Below, one piece after another: positions 60,378 through 64,000 of a DNA stretch of 64,000 nt; position 1 is the first letter of the stretch; each line of letters starts with the position of its first letter. The stretch is from contig NZ_JBHUEM010000052.1 of NCBI RefSeq assembly GCF_042680805.1, forward strand, positions 186,001-250,000, written 5' to 3'. The notes under the pieces were generated by a model that was not told where the DNA came from, did not search any database, and was given only the letters and a program-made list of their open reading frames with translations. The position numbers were made by a program, and so were the translations under genes. Source of the stretch: Bacillus_CJ salitolerans (lineage in GTDB: Bacteria; Bacillota; Bacilli; Bacillales; SA4).

Positions 60378-61418
60378 ATGACAACGAAAACATTTAATGA
60401 TTCGTTTTTAAAAGCATGTAAGGGTGAACGTGCAGACCATGTGCCGGTTTGGTATATGAGACAAGCAGGGCGCTCACAGCCTGAATATAGAAAGATTAAG
60501 GAACAATACTCTTTATTTGAAATCACTAAGCAACCAGAGTTATGTGCATATGTAACAAGACTTCCGGTTGAGCAGTATGATAATGATGCTGCGATTCTTT
60601 ATAAAGACATTATGTCTCCCCTACCTGCTATCGGAGTGAAAGTAGATATTAAAGCTGGTGTTGGACCTGTTATTGATAATCCAATTCGATCTTTAGCTGA
60701 TGTAGAGAAGCTTGGAGAAATTAATCCTGAACAAGATGTACCTTATATTTTAGAAACGATTAAGCTTCTAACAACAGAACAACTAAACGTACCTTTAATC
60801 GGTTTTGCTGGTGCGCCGTTTACGCTATCAAGCTATATGATCGAAGGCGGTCCATCAAAAGGATATCATAAAACAAAGGCATTTATGTACGGGGAAAGTA
60901 AAGCATGGTTTGTATTAATGGATAAACTAGCGGAAATGACGATTGCATATCTTAAATCACAAATTCATGCTGGTGCAAAAGCGATTCAGATTTTTGATTC
61001 TTGGGTTGGACAGCTAAGTGCACGAGATTACCGAATCTTTATAAAACCAACTATGGAAAAGATTTTCTCCGCTCTAAGAGAAGAAAATGTTCCGCTCATT
61101 ATGTTCGGTGTTGGGGCTAGTCATTTAGCGATGGAGTGGCATGACCTTCCACTTGATGTAGTGGGCTTAGATTGGCGTTTGCCAATTAGAGAAGCAAGGG
61201 AGAGAGGCATTACGAAGCCGGTTCAAGGAAATTTGGATCCTTCTGTTCTTTTAGCTCCTTGGGAAGTAATTGAAGAAAAAGCGAAGGAAGTTTTAGATCA
61301 AGGAATAGAAAAGCCTGGATATATCTTTAACCTTGGGCATGGTGTGTTCCCAGAGGTTAACCCAGATACTTTAAGAAAACTAACAGCATTTGTACATGAA
61401 TATTCCTCTAAAAAGTGA
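60378..61418 (+). CDS. hemE: uroporphyrinogen decarboxylase
   Basis: 346 aa enzyme converting uroporphyrinogen III to coproporphyrinogen III. N-terminal signature VPVWYMRQAGRSQPEYR, then GFAGAPFTLSSYMIEGG near residue 145, QIFDSWVGQLS, VGLDWRLPI and NLGHGVFPEVNPD. All substrate-pocket arginines in the first motif are present. SD AGAAAGGTGAGAG. First gene of hemE-hemH-hemY. Confidence 0.96.
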   Translation: MTTKTFNDSFLKACKGERADHVPVWYMRQAGRSQPEYRKIKEQYSLFEITKQPELCAYVTRLPVEQYDNDAAILYKDIMSPLPAIGVKVDIKAGVGPVIDNPIRSLADVEKLGEINPEQDVPYILETIKLLTTEQLNVPLIGFAGAPFTLSSYMIEGGPSKGYHKTKAFMYGESKAWFVLMDKLAEMTIAYLKSQIHAGAKAIQIFDSWVGQLSARDYRIFIKPTMEKIFSALREENVPLIMFGVGASHLAMEWHDLPLDVVGLDWRLPIREARERGITKPVQGNLDPSVLLAPWEVIEEKAKEVLDQGIEKPGYIFNLGHGVFPEVNPDTLRKLTAFVHEYSSKK

Positions 61419-61438
61419 AGGAAAGGGAGTATTGTAAA

Positions 61439-62377
61439 TTGAAGAAAAAAATAGGTTTATTAGTAATGGCATACGGGACTCCATATAAGGAAGAAGATTT
61501 AGAACGCTATTACACACATATTCGTAGAGGTCGCAAACCTTCTCCGGAACTAGTAGAAGAATTGAGAGAACGATATGAAGCAATTGGTGGAATTTCACCG
61601 CTTGCTAAAATCACTTTAGAACAGGCTGAAAGTCTAGAAGCTTACTTAAATCAAAATCAAGAACAATACGAGTTTAAAATGTATCTTGGTTTAAAGCATA
61701 TTGAACCGTTTGTTGAGGATGCTGTACAGCAAATGAAACAAGACGGAATCGAAGAAGCAATTAGTATTGTACTAGCACCACATTTCTCTACCTTTAGCGT
61801 AAAATCTTATAACGGCAGAGCAAAAGAAGAAGCTGAAAAAATTGGTGGACCGACTATACATAGTATTGAGAGCTGGTATGATGAACCTAAGTTCATTCAG
61901 TATTGGGTTGACCAAGTGAAACAAACGTATTCCATGATGACTGAAGAAGAACGTGAACATTCTGTCTTAATTGTTTCAGCGCACAGTTTACCAGAAAAAA
62001 TTATTGCATCTGGTGATCCATATCCAAATCAACTGCAAGAAACAGCTGATTTAATAGCGAATGGTGCTGGAGTGGCGAACTACGAAGTAGGCTGGCAAAG
62101 TGCTGGTAATACACCGGAACCGTGGATCGGACCGGATGTCCAGGATTTAACAAGAGATTTATTTGAGGTAAAACGTTATAAAGCATTTGTATATATTCCA
62201 GTTGGATTTGTATCAGATCATTTAGAAGTACTTTATGATAATGATATTGAATGTAAGCATGTAACGGATGAAGTTGGTGCTAGATATTATAGGCCGGAAA
62301 TGCCAAATGCAAAGCCACAGTTTATAGATGCAGTTGGTACAGTCGTATTAAACAAGCTTTCAAGTATTGAAGAATAA
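61439..62377 (+). CDS. hemH: coproporphyrin III ferrochelatase (HemH/CpfC)
   Basis: 312 aa. GLLVMAYGTPYKEEDLERYY at the start, GGISPLAKIT, IVLAPHFSTFSVKSYN with the catalytic His, IVSAHSLPEKI and VGFVSDHLEVLYDND with the catalytic Glu region. In Firmicutes this enzyme inserts iron into coproporphyrin III. GTG 61415 is in frame, overlapping hemE, but TTG 61439 follows AAAGGGAG and gives the N-terminus of known HemH. Confidence 0.93.
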   Translation: MKKKIGLLVMAYGTPYKEEDLERYYTHIRRGRKPSPELVEELRERYEAIGGISPLAKITLEQAESLEAYLNQNQEQYEFKMYLGLKHIEPFVEDAVQQMKQDGIEEAISIVLAPHFSTFSVKSYNGRAKEEAEKIGGPTIHSIESWYDEPKFIQYWVDQVKQTYSMMTEEEREHSVLIVSAHSLPEKIIASGDPYPNQLQETADLIANGAGVANYEVGWQSAGNTPEPWIGPDVQDLTRDLFEVKRYKAFVYIPVGFVSDHLEVLYDNDIECKHVTDEVGARYYRPEMPNAKPQFIDAVGTVVLNKLSSIEE

Positions 62378-62388
62378 AGGGCGATTAG

Positions 62389-63789
62389 ATGAATTCAAAG
62401 GAGAAGAAAGTTGTCATTATTGGCGGGGGGATAACGGGTTTAACAACAGCTTTTTACTTACAAAAGCAGGCGAATGAAAAAGGCTTACCGATTTCCTTCA
62501 AGCTAGTAGAAGCTAGCAAGCACCTTGGTGGGAAAATTTCAACCGTTCAGAAAGATGGGTTTACAATTGAGAGAGGTCCTGATTCATTTCTCGAACGGAA
62601 AGTAAGTGCAGGGCAGCTTGTAAGAGATCTTGGTCTGGGTGATCAACTTGTTAACAATTCAACTGGTACAGCACATGTGTTAGTAAACAACGAGCTTTTT
62701 CCTATACCAGAAGGTGCTGTTATGGGAATTCCAACAAAAATAACCCCATTTATTACATCGGGCTTATTTTCTCCCGTAGGAAAATTAAGAGCTGCTGCCG
62801 ACTTGATCTTACCAAAGAGTGGAATTGAAGGAGACCAATCACTTGGGCATTTTTTTAGAAGGCGCCTTGGAAGTGAAGTAGTGGAGAATTTAATTGAGCC
62901 GCTCTTGTCTGGTATCTATGCTGGTGATATTGACCAATTAAGCTTGGAGTCAACGTTTCCTCAATTTAAACAAGTAGAAAGTAAATACCGGAGTTTGATT
63001 TTGGGGATGAAAACGACATCACCACAGAAAAAAGAGACAGGCAAAAGTAAAAAAGGTATTTTCCAAACGGTCAGTTCAGGTCTATCCTCGATTGTGGATA
63101 CGATTGGTCAGCAACTGCCAAAAGAGAACGTGCTTCTAGAAAGAAAAGTACTAGGTCTTGAAAAGAGTGAGAACGGTTATTTTGTTTCATTAGACAATGG
63201 TGAAAAGCTTGAAGCGAATTATGTTGTCCTAGCTACGCCTCATTTAGCTTCGAGTGAGATCCTTAAACCATATGGGATAATGGAAGATTTCGAGGATATT
63301 CCTTCGACATCTGTTGCCACAGTAGCGATGGCCTATCCATTGGAAGCGTTTAGCCAATTGATCGAAGGAACCGGATTTGTTGTCTCTAGAAATAGTCCGT
63401 ATACCATCACGGCTTGTACGTGGACACATAAAAAATGGCCACATACAGTTCCGAAGGGAAAGGCGCTAATTAGATGTTATGTTGGTAAGGCGGGCGATGA
63501 AGATATCGTGTACGGATCAGACGATGAAATTCTTCAAGCTGTAAAAACGGATCTTCAAACCATTAGTGGTGTAACAACAGAACCTGATTTTGTCGTAATT
63601 TCAAGATGGAAGAAAGCAATGCCGCAATATGTGGTCGGACATAAGGAAAGACTCAATAAAATGAAAGAAACTGTTCAAAAAGAGCTTCCTAATGTATTCG
63701 TAGTTGGTAGCTCCTTTGAGGGACTCGGCTTACCAGACTGTATTGATCAAGGCAAGCGGGTAGTTGAAGACATTATCGTATCTATTTAA
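62389..63789 (+). CDS. hemY: coproporphyrinogen III oxidase HemY (CgoX)
   Basis: 466 aa FAD enzyme of the coproporphyrin-dependent heme pathway. Dinucleotide fold IIGGGITGLTTAFYL near residue 10 with the acidic VEASKHLGGKI, substrate region ERGPDSFLERK, GGSYAGD-type segment reads LLSGIYAGDIDQLS, and the C-terminal FAD motif VFVVGSSFEGLGLPDCIDQG. SD weak (AAAGGGCGAT). Third gene of the operon, 11 bp after hemH. Confidence 0.95.
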   Translation: MNSKEKKVVIIGGGITGLTTAFYLQKQANEKGLPISFKLVEASKHLGGKISTVQKDGFTIERGPDSFLERKVSAGQLVRDLGLGDQLVNNSTGTAHVLVNNELFPIPEGAVMGIPTKITPFITSGLFSPVGKLRAAADLILPKSGIEGDQSLGHFFRRRLGSEVVENLIEPLLSGIYAGDIDQLSLESTFPQFKQVESKYRSLILGMKTTSPQKKETGKSKKGIFQTVSSGLSSIVDTIGQQLPKENVLLERKVLGLEKSENGYFVSLDNGEKLEANYVVLATPHLASSEILKPYGIMEDFEDIPSTSVATVAMAYPLEAFSQLIEGTGFVVSRNSPYTITACTWTHKKWPHTVPKGKALIRCYVGKAGDEDIVYGSDDEILQAVKTDLQTISGVTTEPDFVVISRWKKAMPQYVVGHKERLNKMKETVQKELPNVFVVGSSFEGLGLPDCIDQGKRVVEDIIVSI

Positions 63790-63796
63790 ATTAAGT

Positions 63797-63828
63797 AACC
63801 ACCTGTAAATATGGACAGGTGGTTTTTT
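63797..63828 (+). terminator. terminator of hemEHY
   Basis: Perfect AACCACCTGT / ACAGGTGGTT stem with an 8-nt loop and T run. Confidence 0.92.
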
Positions 63829-63912
63829 GTATTGGAGAAAGATGGATGATGAAAAACAGGTCTAAATGGATGTACTGCTGTTAAGTGGAGTCTATGCTTT
63901 TACACAAGATGT

Positions 63913-64000
63913 CTATTCACCAATTTTTCTGCAATCTTCACATTGACTAGTATAGCATTCGTGTTGTTCTTCCATTACTTTTCCACATTCTCTGCATTGT
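63913..64000 (-). CDS. yhfH: YhfH-like small zinc-finger protein, truncated by the window edge
   Basis: The last 28 residues are visible: QCRECGKVMEEQHECYTSQC then EDCRKIGE and stop. Cysteine pairs CxxC and C-x5-C-x2-C with His fit the YhfH family of small Cys-rich proteins, and yhfH follows the hem genes in B. subtilis. The start lies beyond the window. Confidence 0.75.
   Translation of the reverse strand, partial: QCRECGKVMEEQHECYTSQCEDCRKIGE

Overview
This is a low-GC chromosomal window from an endospore-forming member of the Bacillaceae. Evidence for this is an alpha/beta-type SASP gene behind a textbook sigma-G promoter, a complete GerA-type germinant receptor operon, two YjcZ-type micro-genes, YheC/YheD coat-associated ATP-grasp genes, Gram-positive SD sequences and frequent TTG starts. 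Gene order from about 20 kb onward follows the yhe-yha-hit-ecs-pbpF-hemEHY block that I know from Bacillus subtilis. The species cannot be fixed from the sequence.

Layout. 1-6.7 kb: end of an ECF (YkoD/YkoC-type) thiamine-precursor importer running straight into tenI-thiO-thiS-thiG-thiF-thiD-thiE, a near-continuous operon with overlapping start/stop codons and one terminator. 7.2-11.6 kb: a heterodimeric ABC exporter (bmrC/bmrD type) preceded by a promoter, two very short leader ORFs and stacked terminators, which looks like a ribosome-controlled attenuator. 11.8-15.5 kb: a CNNM/CorC-type membrane protein and a cystine-type amino acid ABC importer. 15.8-20.5 kb: fumarase, an SASP gene whose 5' leader contains a tRNA-like sequence, a small zinc-ribbon gene, a 51-bp tandem hairpin repeat, msmX and its yxkF-like neighbour. 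20.5-28.1 kb: small sporulation-type genes, four tandem YheC/YheD ATP-grasp paralogues, yheB and yheA. 28.4-33.6 kb: a HAD-like protein and the germinant receptor operon. 33.6-44.6 kb: hemZ, yhaR, yhzD, the yhaQP ABC exporter, and the yhaO-yhaN-yhaM nucleic-acid cluster with yhaL. 44.6-51.7 kb: prsA, yjcZ pair, small membrane proteins, yhaJ, yhaI, scoC, yhaH, an orphan GGCT-like protein and hit. 52.2-64 kb: ecsABC, yhaA, a PAP2 phosphatase, hmoB, pbpF, hemE-hemH-hemY and the end of a yhfH-like gene.

Most genes are ordinary core Bacillus genes. The points most worth a second look lie between them: (i) the pseudo-tRNA inside the sigma-G SASP leader; (ii) the double-leader, multi-terminator control region of bmrCD, with an antiterminator pairing readable in the sequence; (iii) a putative minus-strand RNA between hit and ecsA carrying four SD-like 11-mers and ending at its own terminator; (iv) a dispersed repeat family present three times, each copy directly behind a gene's terminator; (v) hairpin repeats with a 51-52 bp period at two loci. 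All homology statements rest on recognition of motifs and synteny, not on a search.
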